Of a stretch of DNA of 27,101 bases, positions 1 to 6,912 are shown piece after piece. Under the pieces are notes generated by a model. That model was not told the origin of the DNA, did not search any database, and saw nothing but the letters and a program-made list of their open reading frames with translations. Positions within the stretch are counted from its first letter, which is position 1. Each line of letters starts with the position of its first letter. The translations under genes and the position numbers were made by a program. The DNA is from RGIG990 sp045589455 (GTDB lineage Bacteria > Verrucomicrobiota > Kiritimatiellia > RFP12 > UBA3636), in contig JAZNPC010000096.1 of the NCBI GenBank assembly GCA_045589455.1, positions 1-27,101 of the forward strand, written 5' to 3'.

Positions 1-73
1 CCCACACTAGCGCTTGTAAGTTGGCCTTGCGACACCGAGAGCAAGACCATGTCCAACGTCAAGCGCTAGTGTC
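1..73. repeat. Family A palindromic MITE-like element, left window end
   Basis: The outer arms CACACTAGCGCTTG (3-16) and CAAGCGCTAGTGT (60-72) are complementary, and inner blocks TTGG/CCAA and CTTG/CAAG also pair, giving a long imperfect hairpin of about 70 nt. The same element in inverted orientation ends the window at 27029-27101, with one mismatch over roughly 88 bases. Other copies lie at 365-438, 6697-6771, 6913-6987, 12276-12348 and 14107-14170. It has no coding capacity of its own. Confidence 0.85.
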
Positions 74-168
74 GTGCGCTGCGCACACAACAACACAATC
101 CTGAGCATCCTGCAAATCGTGTAATCCTGTTTTACTGCGCGGGAGCGCACTCGCGCGCCGTGCGCGCC
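72..168 (-). repeat. Family C repeat module, minus orientation
   Basis: The module reads, in reverse, GTGTGCGCAGCGCAC, then a degenerate CAGGAT-type repeat, then a GC-rich block of CGCGC/GCGCG runs. It matches copies at 2485-2580 and 26933-27029. Together with the family A element it forms the roughly 165-bp inverted repeat shared by the two window ends; this part is more diverged than the A part. Confidence 0.75.
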
Positions 169-169
169 A

Positions 170-300
170 AAGCGACTGGAAGTCGCTTCTCCATACTCTC
201 TCGCACCAGAGTACGGCTTGCTCTCGGAAACGGGTGTGAACCCTCAAGCGTAGCGAAAGAGGGCGACATACGTCCCCGATTCCCACATATCCGTGCGGGG
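170..300 (+). repeat. Family D structured repeat, copy 1
   Basis: It opens with the hairpin AGCGACT-gga-AGTCGCT (171-187). It continues through a conserved segment with a CCCTC...GAGGG hairpin and ends with CCCCG...CGGGG. Close copies lie at 2408-2480, 6187-6350 and 17968-18061, and a diverged subtype in reverse orientation at 6558-6621 and 17825-17888. The following 301-364 segment reappears at 6868-6912, where it again precedes a family A element. Confidence 0.8.
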
Positions 301-364
301 CCCAGCGTCGTCCTGGCCATCACGTGCATCACGCTCTTTGTCTCAATAGCCTGGTGGGTCGTAC

Positions 365-530
365 ACATTAGCGCTTGGTAGTTGCATTATTGCTTCGTCA
401 GATTTCGCAATAACAAAGGCAACAACAAGCGGTAATGTGCGCGCTAGCGCCTCAACACCACACCCATCACACAAGCCCCGCGTCCTCCGCGCCCTCAGCG
501 TCTCTGCGTCCCTTTTTCGCACTTCTAGCC
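365..530 (+). repeat. Composite repeat A+B, copy 1
   Basis: A family A palindrome (ACATTAGCGCTTG...CAAGCGGTAATGT, 365-438) is followed by a block with the words CTGCGTCTCTGCGTCCC and TTTTTCGCACTT (family B). The same order occurs at 6697-6865 and 6913-7080, and reversed at 12184-12348 and 14015-14170. Short open frames across it are artefacts of GC-rich repeat sequence. Confidence 0.8.
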
Positions 531-571
531 ACCACACTAGCCACCACACTTACCTCACACAAACAAACTTA

Positions 572-601
572 TTGCGGGAAAGCGATTTTGTGTGCTATAA
601 T
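572..601 (+). promoter_or_regulatory. Probable sigma-70-type promoter of metX
   Basis: TTGCGG (572-577) and a perfect TATAAT (596-601) are separated by 18 bases, 36 bases upstream of the metX start. It lies just past the repeat block, where base composition becomes AT-rich. Confidence 0.6.
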
Positions 602-637
602 TAATAGAAATGTTTCAAGTAGGATTACGCATTCGTT

Positions 638-2431
638 ATGGATTTAAAATTATTAACAGAAACACGCTACATTAAATTGGATTTGCCTGAGGGTGGCTTT
701 GTCCTAAAGCATGGTGGTGTTCTAAAAGAAATCAATGTTGCATATGAGACCTGTGGTACATTGTCACCTGATTGTGACAATGTTATCTTCATTGCGCATG
801 CACTTACAGGTGATGCACACGTTGCCGGTTGGCATGTTGGTGACACAAAGCTTACAGGCTGGTGGTCCAATATGGTTTGCCCAGGTGGTGGTATTGATAC
901 CGACCGCTTTTATGTCATTTGCGCCAATGTTCTAGGCGGATGCATGGGCACAACAGGCCCATCCTCAATTAATCCAGAGACAGGTAAGGCTTATGGTTCA
1001 AGCTTCCCAGAGCTAACCATTTCCGACATGGTTGATGTCCATAAGCTGCTTCTCGATCAGCTAGGCATTAAGAAGCTTTATGCTATTGTTGGCGGAAGCT
1101 TCGGCGGAATGCAGTCTCTTGATTTTATTACAAGATATCCAGATTTTGTTGAGAATGCAGTAGTAATTGCTTCAGGTGCAAGCTTAACTACTCAGGCACT
1201 TGCTTTTGATATTATTGGCCGTGAGGCAATTGTTAACGACCCAAATTGGCGCAATGGTGATTATTATGATGACGGAAAATCACCAGATGTAGGCCTTTCT
1301 CAGGCTCGTAAGCTTGCTCATGTTACCTACATCTCCAACGAGATGATGAAAGAAAAGTTCGGTCGTAGACGTCGCGACATTGCTCAGCAGAAGAATTTCC
1401 CAAATGCAGAGGAGTTTCGTACAAACTTTGAGGTGGCCAACTATCTTGAGCACCAGGGAGAGAAATTTATCAATCGCTTTGATGCAAACTCCTATCTTCA
1501 TATATCTCGTGCAACAGATGAATTTGATATGGCAGCAGAGTATGGTTCACTTGCTAAAGCATTTGAATCAGTTAAGTCAAAGGTTCTCGTTGTTGCATTG
1601 AGTGGTGACTGGTTATTCCTACCAAGCCAATCTGAGGATTTAACTAAGGCATTCTTTAAGGCCAAGAAGCGTGTGTCTTATTTCTGTTTGAACGCGCCAG
1701 CGGGTCATGATGCATTTTTGACTCACATTCAAGATCTTGTTAAGGTCGTATCTAATTTCTTGTCAAAGGATCGTCCAGATTTTGACCCAAATAGTCTTTC
1801 TGATGACGACCGAAAGGACTATGATGAGTTGATTAAGATGCTTCCAGAGCAAACCTCATCTATACTTGATGTGGCATGTGCTGATGGTATGCTAATGAGC
1901 TACATTAAGAATAAGAACAAGGATATTAAGTTCACTGGTGTAGATATGGATTTGGAGCAAATCAACTATGTTTTGGCTAAGAATGCAAATGCGGTTTTGG
2001 CTAATGTTGATGCTGGTCTAGAGGTAATTCCAGACAACACCTTTGATTGTGCTATCTTGAGTGAGAGCTTGCAGGTAATGCGCAAGCCAGATAAGGTTGT
2101 TACAGAGCTACTACGTATTGCTCCTACAGCAATTGTCAGCTTCCCTAACTTTGGTATGTGGAGTGTTTTGGCTAGCTTAGTATTTAGGGGCAAGATGCCA
2201 AAGACAAAGCGTTTGCCATATGAGTGGTACAACACACCAAACATCCACCTATGTACAATTCGCGACTTTATTCAGTTGTGTAACGACAAGGATATCAAGA
2301 TTGAGAAAATCTCATATCGCACAACCTTATTCTTGAGCAAGGTTTTCGTTGCATTAGGAATGAAGAACCTAGGTGCTTCACGCGTTCTAGTGAAAATCTC
2401 TCGAAAAACGGATGTAAACCCTCAAGCGTAG
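638..2431 (+). CDS. metX: Homoserine O-acetyltransferase fused to a MetW methyltransferase-like domain
   Basis: Residues 1-375 are an alpha/beta-hydrolase-fold MetX, which acylates homoserine at the first committed step of methionine synthesis. The nucleophile elbow GGSFGGMQ puts the catalytic serine at 154; D324 (SGDWLF) and H357 (GHDAFL) complete the triad, and HISRATDEFDMA (288-299) is characteristic of the family. Residues 405-590 are a MetW domain: a SAM-binding-like loop DVACADG (411-417), then IVSFPNFGMW (499-508) and LPYEWYNTPNIHLCT (526-540). MetW is usually a separate protein encoded beside metX, so this is a fusion. The glycine loop is weaker than the usual GCGDG. No strong ribosome-binding site precedes the start; an AGGA lies about 15 bases upstream. 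The last seven or eight codons and the TAG stop lie inside a family D repeat, so the original C-terminus was probably replaced. Confidence 0.95.
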   Translation: MDLKLLTETRYIKLDLPEGGFVLKHGGVLKEINVAYETCGTLSPDCDNVIFIAHALTGDAHVAGWHVGDTKLTGWWSNMVCPGGGIDTDRFYVICANVLGGCMGTTGPSSINPETGKAYGSSFPELTISDMVDVHKLLLDQLGIKKLYAIVGGSFGGMQSLDFITRYPDFVENAVVIASGASLTTQALAFDIIGREAIVNDPNWRNGDYYDDGKSPDVGLSQARKLAHVTYISNEMMKEKFGRRRRDIAQQKNFPNAEEFRTNFEVANYLEHQGEKFINRFDANSYLHISRATDEFDMAAEYGSLAKAFESVKSKVLVVALSGDWLFLPSQSEDLTKAFFKAKKRVSYFCLNAPAGHDAFLTHIQDLVKVVSNFLSKDRPDFDPNSLSDDDRKDYDELIKMLPEQTSSILDVACADGMLMSYIKNKNKDIKFTGVDMDLEQINYVLAKNANAVLANVDAGLEVIPDNTFDCAILSESLQVMRKPDKVVTELLRIAPTAIVSFPNFGMWSVLASLVFRGKMPKTKRLPYEWYNTPNIHLCTIRDFIQLCNDKDIKIEKISYRTTLFLSKVFVALGMKNLGASRVLVKISRKTDVNPQA

Positions 2432-2480
2432 CGAAAGAGGGCGACATACGTCCCCGATTCCCACATATCCGTGCGGGGGG
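2408..2480 (+). repeat. Family D structured repeat, copy 2, overlapping the metX stop
   Basis: This copy keeps the CCCTC...GAGGG hairpin and the CCCCGATTCCCACATATCCG segment of copy 1. It begins inside the metX reading frame, whose stop codon (2429-2431) is the TAG of the repeat word AAGCGTAGCG. It runs directly into a family C module. Confidence 0.85.
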
Positions 2481-2484
2481 GATT

Positions 2485-2580
2485 GGCGCGCGGAGCGCGC
2501 AGTGCGCTCTCGCGCAGGAACAGGATGCTCATGATTTTGCAGGATGGTCAGGATTGTGTTGGGGTGTGTGCGCAGCGCAC
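2485..2580 (+). repeat. Family C repeat module, plus orientation
   Basis: A GC-rich inverted segment (2485-2518) is followed by short degenerate CAGGAT repeats (2519-2557) and the palindromic word GTGTGCGCAGCGCAC. It is nearly identical to 26933-27029. Here the module is followed by family B, whereas at the right end of the window the same junction is followed by family A. Confidence 0.8.
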
Positions 2581-2625
2581 TCTGCGTCCACTGCGTCTCC
2601 GTGTCCCTTTTTCGCACTTCTAGCC
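2572..2625 (+). repeat. Family B repeat without its A partner
   Basis: It carries the words CTGCGTCCACTGCGTCTCC and CCCTTTTTCGCACTTCTAGC seen in the composite A+B elements, but follows a family C module instead of family A. Confidence 0.75.
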
Positions 2626-2662
2626 GTCACACACACGCATTGGTGGGTGGTTTGTTTGACCA

Positions 2663-2768
2663 TTTTGTAGGCAAAATTGGAAAAATAAGCAAAAGGAATG
2701 GCAGTTTTTTTCTTATTTGGACAAAATTTACCAAATAAGCTAAAGCGTTTTAGTTTATTTTGTTGATT
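2663..2768 (+). repeat. Family F direct repeat upstream of ATPase 1, with terminator-like palindrome
   Basis: This AT-rich segment shares a long near-identical stretch with 4195-4286 and a shorter one with 4440-4508. It contains AAATAAG/CTTATTT inverted words and an inverted repeat at 2733-2760. The latter differs from the perfect palindrome of the 4249 copy only at two positions that become G-U pairs in a plus-strand transcript. Its last bases supply the -35 element of the next promoter. Confidence 0.8.
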
Positions 2769-2791
2769 TTTGTTAAATAATGTGATATACT
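2763..2791 (+). promoter_or_regulatory. Probable promoter of ATPase 1
   Basis: TTGATT (2763-2768) and TATACT (2786-2791) are separated by 17 bases. The ribosome-binding site AAAGGAG (2807-2813) ends five bases before the ATG at 2819. The -35 lies at the edge of the family F repeat. Confidence 0.6.
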
Positions 2792-2818
2792 TTAGTCTGT
2801 TTAATAAAAGGAGTATGT

Positions 2819-4204
2819 ATGTTTTCTGAAGAAATGTTTTCTTATCGTATTGCTTTTGATAATCCTTGGTGGGAAACTAATTGCGTAGCAAAAGAGTTTT
2901 TGGACGCTAAACCTCGCTTGTTCCTTGATACTTTTTATAAGTATATTTCATATGATGGTTTACGTAGAGCTGTGCTTCTTATGGGCCCGCGTCGTGTTGG
3001 AAAAACATGGCTTATTCAACATGCTATTGCTAGAATAATATCTGAGGGAAATGTTCCTGCCAAAAATATCATTTTTTTGCCTATAGATAATCCTGTTTAT
3101 CATGGTTGTGAATTGGAAGAATTAGTCCATGCCGCAAGTAAAATTTCAGGTGCTAATCCTAAGTCGGATCAAATGTATGTTTTCTTTGACGAAATACAGT
3201 ACAGAAAAGATTGGGAAACTGCTCTTAAAACTCTTACAGATTCTTATCCGAATATCAGATTTGCTGCATCCGGTTCTGCTGCATCAGTATTAATTAAAGG
3301 AGCTAGAGAAAGCGGAGCTGGACGTTTTACTGATCTAACTCTCTCCCCATTAACTTTCTATGAGTATGTTAATATGATGGGAGTAGAAGAAAATGTATTT
3401 GAATCCACGGAACAATCTAATTGCTTGTTTTTAGATTATATTAACTATGGTGGATATCCAGAGCTCGTTTCAAATCGTATTGTAAGAGATAACCCTCGTC
3501 AGTTTATCCAACGCGATATCGTTGATAAGGTTCTTTTAAGAGATTTGCCTAGCCTATATCATATTGACGATGTGCGAGATTTACAAGCCTTCTTCTCCTA
3601 TATAGCTTTCCATTCTGGTATGGTACAATCGTTTGAGGTTCTTTCTCAAAAGACCGGACTTTCTAAACATGTTGTTGGTAATCTTTTACAATACCTCGAA
3701 GAGGCATTTTTAATTACAAGATTGAATAGAGTAGATATTAATGCATTGAGCCTTAAAAGAGCAACTCAATTCAAAATATATCTAACAAATCCTTCTCTAA
3801 GAGCAGCAATGTTTAAAGAAGCTAATCCTCAGGATGTCCAATATTTTGGCCCTGTTGTTGAAACAGCAATATCTGCACAACTCGGAATTGGAGAGAGTAG
3901 AATGGATTGGCGATATGCTAATTGGCGTATAGCAAAAGAACAAGGCGAAATTGATTTCGTAAAGATTGATCCCGGAACTCAAAAACCAATTTCTGCTCTT
4001 GAAGTAAAATGGTCGGATGGTCCTTTTGACCATCCTGCAGAAATTAAGGAGGCAGTTGCTTTTGTTCAAAATAATGGACTTAAGGAACTTGTCGTAACTA
4101 CACGGTCGCAACGTGGTGAAAAATATATGAACGATGTGACTTTGAAGTATGTTCCTACAGCATTTTTTGCATATATGTTAGGGAAAGAGAATTTTTCCAA
4201 ATAA
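2819..4204 (+). CDS. AAA+ ATPase with DUF4143-type C-terminal nuclease-like domain (1)
   Basis: This 461-residue protein has the AAA_14/DUF4143 layout: Walker A GPRRVGKT (56-63), Walker B VFFDE (121-125), a sensor-like SGSAAS (151-156), the family word LSPLTFYEY (175-183), and a helix-turn-helix-like segment around 274-299. The C-terminal motif GEIDF...LEVKW (D379, E395, K397) resembles a PD-(D/E)XK nuclease core. Such proteins are widespread, often multicopy, and of unproven role; links to mobile elements or toxin-antitoxin-like function have been suggested for relatives but are not shown here. AAAGGAG precedes the chosen ATG. The gene is flanked by family F direct repeats, and its stop codon lies inside the downstream copy, which suggests acquisition as a cassette. 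Confidence 0.85.
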   Translation: MFSEEMFSYRIAFDNPWWETNCVAKEFLDAKPRLFLDTFYKYISYDGLRRAVLLMGPRRVGKTWLIQHAIARIISEGNVPAKNIIFLPIDNPVYHGCELEELVHAASKISGANPKSDQMYVFFDEIQYRKDWETALKTLTDSYPNIRFAASGSAASVLIKGARESGAGRFTDLTLSPLTFYEYVNMMGVEENVFESTEQSNCLFLDYINYGGYPELVSNRIVRDNPRQFIQRDIVDKVLLRDLPSLYHIDDVRDLQAFFSYIAFHSGMVQSFEVLSQKTGLSKHVVGNLLQYLEEAFLITRLNRVDINALSLKRATQFKIYLTNPSLRAAMFKEANPQDVQYFGPVVETAISAQLGIGESRMDWRYANWRIAKEQGEIDFVKIDPGTQKPISALEVKWSDGPFDHPAEIKEAVAFVQNNGLKELVVTTRSQRGEKYMNDVTLKYVPTAFFAYMLGKENFSK

Positions 4205-4286
4205 GCAAAAGGAATGGCAGTTTTTTTCTTATTTGGATAAAATTTACCAAATAAGCTAAAGCGCTTTAGCTTATTTTTCTGATTTT
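4195..4286 (+). repeat. Family F direct repeat downstream of ATPase 1
   Basis: It repeats the 2663-2768 segment about 1516 bases later, including the AAAAGGAATGGCAG and TTTACCAAATAAGC words. The ATPase stop codon (4202-4204) is part of the repeat. CCAAATAAG (4197-4205) pairs with CTTATTTGG (4228-4236), and a second palindrome follows. Confidence 0.85.
4249..4278 (+). terminator. Perfect 28-bp palindrome with T-run, probable terminator
   Basis: Bases 4249-4276 form a perfect palindrome centred on CTAAAGCGCTTTAG, and the plus strand continues into a run of T (4274-4278). It lies 45 bases after the ATPase 1 stop, so Rho-independent termination is likely. The stem is self-complementary and begins with AAA, so it could act in both directions. 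Confidence 0.65.
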
Positions 4287-4289
4287 CTC

Positions 4290-4400
4290 GGTAGAATCGC
4301 GCCCCGCGCGGGGAGATTGGCGCGCACTGCGTGCCCCGCACGCCAACCCCCATCACACCACCACGTGCACCACGCTCGCGCTTGCTCGCGAAACTCTGGG
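4290..4400. repeat. GC-rich repeat remnant between the two ATPase genes
   Basis: The segment holds the palindrome CCCCGCGCGGGG (4302-4313), a GGCGCGCACTGCGTGCC block related to family C, and GCTTGCTCGCGAAACTCTGG, which resembles the GCTTGCTCTCGGAAACGGG word of family D. It looks like a degraded mosaic of C and D modules with no coding signal. Confidence 0.5.
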
Positions 4401-4439
4401 AATGTGTATGTTTGTGCTTGATTTTGGGTTTTGTAAGAG

Positions 4440-4508
4440 GTTTTTGTAGGCAAAAAATGGAAAAATAAGCAAAAGGAATGGCTTTTTTTCATATTTTGTT
4501 GATTTTAT
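4440..4508 (+). repeat. Family F direct repeat, truncated third copy
   Basis: Bases 4464-4483 match the AATAAGCAAAAGGAATGGC stretch of the other two copies. The flank TTTTGTAGGCAAAA on the left and TTTTGTTGATTTT on the right match the copy at 2663-2768. The central palindrome is missing. It lies just upstream of the second ATPase, so both ATPase genes are preceded by this repeat. Confidence 0.7.
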
Positions 4509-4519
4509 TATAAAAAACA

Positions 4520-4549
4520 TTGACGTCAATATTTATATTTTGATAAACT
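4520..4549 (+). promoter_or_regulatory. Possible promoter of ATPase 2 with palindromic -35 region
   Basis: TTGACG (4520-4525) and TAAACT (4544-4549) are 18 bases apart. The -35 sits in the 12-bp palindrome ATTGACGTCAAT (4519-4530), which could be an operator half. Confidence 0.4.
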
Positions 4550-4576
4550 TTCATTGAATTAGTGAAAGAAATATTT

Positions 4577-4603
4577 AATATTTCATAAAACTGATGAAAT
4601 ATT
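4577..4603. promoter_or_regulatory. Inverted repeat at the start of ATPase 2
   Basis: AATATTTCAT (4577-4586) and ATGAAATATT (4594-4603) are perfect complements separated by seven bases. The site lies between the putative -10 and the ribosome-binding site, so it could be an operator or an mRNA hairpin affecting translation. Confidence 0.5.
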
Positions 4604-4614
4604 GTGAGGTGCGT

Positions 4615-5931
4615 ATGACAAAAAATGAAATAAAATCGCTAATTGCCCTAAAGCAATCAGATATGCCTTTTAATGTAAAAAAACGTTTCCAAAACCTTCC
4701 TGTCGATGGAAATATGATAATCACTGTGCCAGGTGTTCGTCGTTGCGGTAAATCAACCACTATGGAAATTGCAATCAATGACCTTTTAGAAAAAGGTGTT
4801 CCTAAAGAAAATATCTTGTGGATTGGATTTGATGATGAACGTTTTTCTCAATTTAATGCATTAGATTTAAATCTTATTCTTGATGCATACCGTGAGATGT
4901 TTCCAGAAATATCTCTTAAGGATGTATGGATGTTCTTCGATGAATTACCTTTAGTTTCTGGGTGGGAGCTATTTGTCTTAAGGGTATATAAGAATTATTG
5001 TAAGAATATTTTTGTTTGTGGATCAAATGCACACATGCTCTCCAAGGATATGAAAACAGAGCTAAGGGGATGGCCAATAGAATTTGAAACCTATCCACTT
5101 TCTTTCTATGAGTATTGTGATTTCATAGGAATAGACCACAAAAGTAATCTAGAAAGTGAAGAGGCACGAATTCGTAATGCTTTTGACTCCTATAATAGAC
5201 TAGGAGGAATGCCAGAGGTTGCTTTAACCGAAAGCTTATCGCTTAAGTATAAGCGTCTCCAAGGGTATTTTGACACTATGATACTTAAAGATTTTATAGA
5301 GCATTTTAATGTAAAAAATACACTTGTACTTCGTTTCTTTTTAAAGAGGGTTATGGGAGGAATCTCAAATCCAATATCTGTAAATGCTATTTATGGGGCA
5401 ATAAAGTCACACGGCTTAAAAATTGCAAGAGACGAGCTTTATAATTGGTTACAAAATGCATGTGATATATATCTATTTGTTCGCGTACCAAAATATTCTC
5501 GCTCTATTACAAAGCAAGAAAATGCATTGGCAAAATACTATGTAATAGATAATGGTTTGAGAAATGCTATATTACCTATACAATCAGACGATGATGGTAA
5601 ACAATTAGAAAATACAATTTTTCTTGAATTGCATCGAAGAAAAAAGGGAATGGAATCAATATCCTTCTTTCAGGGAAATGGAGAATGTGATTTTGTTATT
5701 TCTGAAGAGGAAAATGTAAAAAGCTTAATTCAAGTGACATGGCGTATGAATTCTGATGACAAAAGTGGTGCTGCTACTCGCCGTAGAGAAATTGGTGGAA
5801 TAATAGAGGCAGCAAATGAATTAAATTGTTCTGATTTGACCATTGTTACTTATGATGAAGACGGAGCGATAGATGTAGATGGTTATCACATAAAAATAGT
5901 ATCTGCATGGCGTTGGTTGCTATCAAAATAG
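4615..5931 (+). CDS. AAA+ ATPase with DUF4143-type C-terminal domain (2)
   Basis: From the chosen ATG the protein has 438 residues. Walker A is GVRRCGKS (40-47), Walker B is WMFFDE (105-110), and the family word YPLSFYEYCDF follows the sensor segment. The C-terminal GECDF...LIQVTW keeps the aspartate of the PD-(D/E)XK-like motif, but the second half reads QVT rather than EVK as in the neighbouring paralogue, so nuclease activity is doubtful. An ATG at 4594 is also in frame; 4615 is preferred because GAGGT (4606-4610) lies four bases before it and 4594 falls in an inverted repeat. The two ATPases are clearly of the same family but only distantly similar, so they are not a recent duplication. 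Confidence 0.85.
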   Translation: MTKNEIKSLIALKQSDMPFNVKKRFQNLPVDGNMIITVPGVRRCGKSTTMEIAINDLLEKGVPKENILWIGFDDERFSQFNALDLNLILDAYREMFPEISLKDVWMFFDELPLVSGWELFVLRVYKNYCKNIFVCGSNAHMLSKDMKTELRGWPIEFETYPLSFYEYCDFIGIDHKSNLESEEARIRNAFDSYNRLGGMPEVALTESLSLKYKRLQGYFDTMILKDFIEHFNVKNTLVLRFFLKRVMGGISNPISVNAIYGAIKSHGLKIARDELYNWLQNACDIYLFVRVPKYSRSITKQENALAKYYVIDNGLRNAILPIQSDDDGKQLENTIFLELHRRKKGMESISFFQGNGECDFVISEEENVKSLIQVTWRMNSDDKSGAATRRREIGGIIEAANELNCSDLTIVTYDEDGAIDVDGYHIKIVSAWRWLLSK

Positions 5932-5988
5932 AGTGGCGCGCGGTGCACGCAAGGCTTGTGTGATGGGAAACGACCCAACAATCAGCAT

Positions 5989-6084
5989 AACTAGGGTGTA
6001 AGCCTTTTAGTCTTACACTTAACTGGGATGCAAGCCTTTTAGCCTTGCATTTAACTGGGGTGCAAGCCTTTTAGTCATGCACAA
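5989..6084. repeat. Three tandem 32-bp hairpin units
   Basis: Units start at 5989, 6021 and 6053 with no spacer. Each has the stem-loop layout of a seven-base stem around the constant loop start CCTTTTAG: GTGTAAG/CTTACAC, ATGCAAG/CTTGCAT, and GTGCAAG/CATGCAC (one mismatch). The linkers read AACTAGG, AACTGGG and AACTGGG. Stem differences are mostly compensated on the other arm. Confidence 0.85.
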
Positions 6085-6107
6085 ATCATGCGCGTTGCTT
6101 GGGCCTG

Positions 6108-6170
6108 CGGTGCTTAACACGGAGCACACGGAGTGTGTTTTTTCCAGAGAACGGAGGCACGGATGGAATA
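6108..6170 (+). repeat. Short ACGGAG-type repeat segment
   Basis: ACACGGAGCACACGGAGTGTG followed by AGAACGGAGGCACGGATGG resembles the short-period ACGGAG/ACGGATGG repeats; a related ACACGGATGGACGCGGATGG occurs at 26872-26890. No gene is apparent. Confidence 0.4.
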
Positions 6171-6186
6171 CTGGGGTAATTGTGGA

Positions 6187-6350
6187 GAAGCGACTTCCAG
6201 TCGCTTTAGAATTGTAAACGCAAAGCGACAGGAAGTCGCTTCTCCATACTCTCTCGCACCAGAGTATGCCTTGCTCTTGGAAACGGGTGTGAACCCTCAA
6301 GCGTAGCGAAAGAGGGCGGTAGTCGTCCCCGATTCCCACATATCCGGGGT
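6187..6350 (+). repeat. Family D structured repeat, copy 3
   Basis: It starts with two versions of the AGCGAC hairpin (AGCGACT-tcc-AGTCGCT, and AGCGAC-aggaa-GTCGCT). It then follows copy 1 through the CCCTC...GAGGG and CCCCG...CCGGGG hairpins. It carries GGTAGTCG where copies 1 and 2 have GACATACG, a difference shared with copy 4. Confidence 0.8.
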
Positions 6351-6557
6351 GCAGGCGGGCTTCCAGCCCGTCACTTACGGCGCACCGAGCGTACATCGCC
6401 GGTGCCACCTCGGGCTACGGGACGTTCCTCGTCCCGCCCACAAGGCGGTGAACGCCTTGTCTCCCGTGACCACATAGGGCGGTGAACGCCATTGTGCCGT
6501 AAGTGGCGCATTAAAAATCCGCCACCCCGGAGTCAGTACGAGTGGAGCCCACTCGTA
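6351..6557. repeat. Family E hairpin chain, copy 1
   Basis: Consecutive hairpins: GGGCT-tcc-AGCCC (6357-6369), CGGGACG-ttcct-CGTCCCG (6418-6436), ACAAGGCG-gtgaa-CGCCTTGT (6440-6460), GTACGAGTG-gagcc-CACTCGTAC (6536-6558). The linker CACTTACGGCGCA occurs at 6372-6384 and its inverse near 6491-6505. It lies between family D copy 3 and an inverted D-subtype at 6558. Confidence 0.8.
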
Positions 6558-6621
6558 CCCCGGAGCCGTGAAAACCGGGGACGGCTCTCGTCCTTCATCT
6601 ATCGTGAAGGATTTACACCCG
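6558..6621 (-). repeat. Family D, second subtype, minus orientation
   Basis: On the minus strand it reads CGGGTGTAAATCCTTCACG... and ends in CCGGGG, collinear with family D (CGGGTGTGAACCCTCAAGCG...). The hairpin arms are TCCTTCA/TGAAGGA and CCCCGG/CCGGGG in place of CCCTC/GAGGG and CCCCG/CGGGG. The same subtype occurs at 17825-17888. Confidence 0.75.
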
Positions 6622-6696
6622 TTTGTTGAAGGCAACCCGCCCACTAGCTCAAGAGAAATATTATTCAACCTCACAACCAATCTTGGTGCATCCAGC

Positions 6697-6865
6697 ACAT
6701 TAGCGCTTGGCAGTTGCCTTATTGCACCTGAAAGACAAAGCAATGAACAAGGCAACAACAAGCGGTAATGTGCGCGTCAGCGCCCTCCATCACCACACCC
6801 ATCAGCCAAGCCCAGCGCCCTCCGCGTCCACTGCGTCTCTGCGTCCCTTTTTCGCACTTTAAGCC
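6697..6865 (+). repeat. Composite repeat A+B, copy 2
   Basis: A family A palindrome (6697-6771) plus a B block. It is almost identical to 6913-7080, with one single-base indel after TGCGCG and a few differences near the end, which implies a recent duplication with a period of about 216 bases. Confidence 0.85.
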
Positions 6866-6912
6866 GTCCTGTGCATCACGCTCCTTGTCTCAATAGCCTT
6901 GGTGGGTCGTAC

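Noticed and set aside
1..73. Integron attC site
   Set aside because: The imperfect hairpin shape is similar, but the GTTRRRY/RYYYAAC core sites are not present at the ends, and copies do not alternate with small gene cassettes; no integrase is seen.
59..549. Small open frames in the left repeat block
   Set aside because: They cross repeat modules on both strands, have no ribosome-binding site, and equivalent frames appear wherever the GC-rich repeats recur.
4594..4614. Earlier start of the second ATPase at 4594
   Set aside because: This ATG lies in the right arm of a perfect inverted repeat with no ribosome-binding site, whereas 4615 has GAGGT at good distance.
5989..6084. CRISPR array
   Set aside because: The three units are contiguous with no spacers, the stems differ between units, and no cas genes are present.
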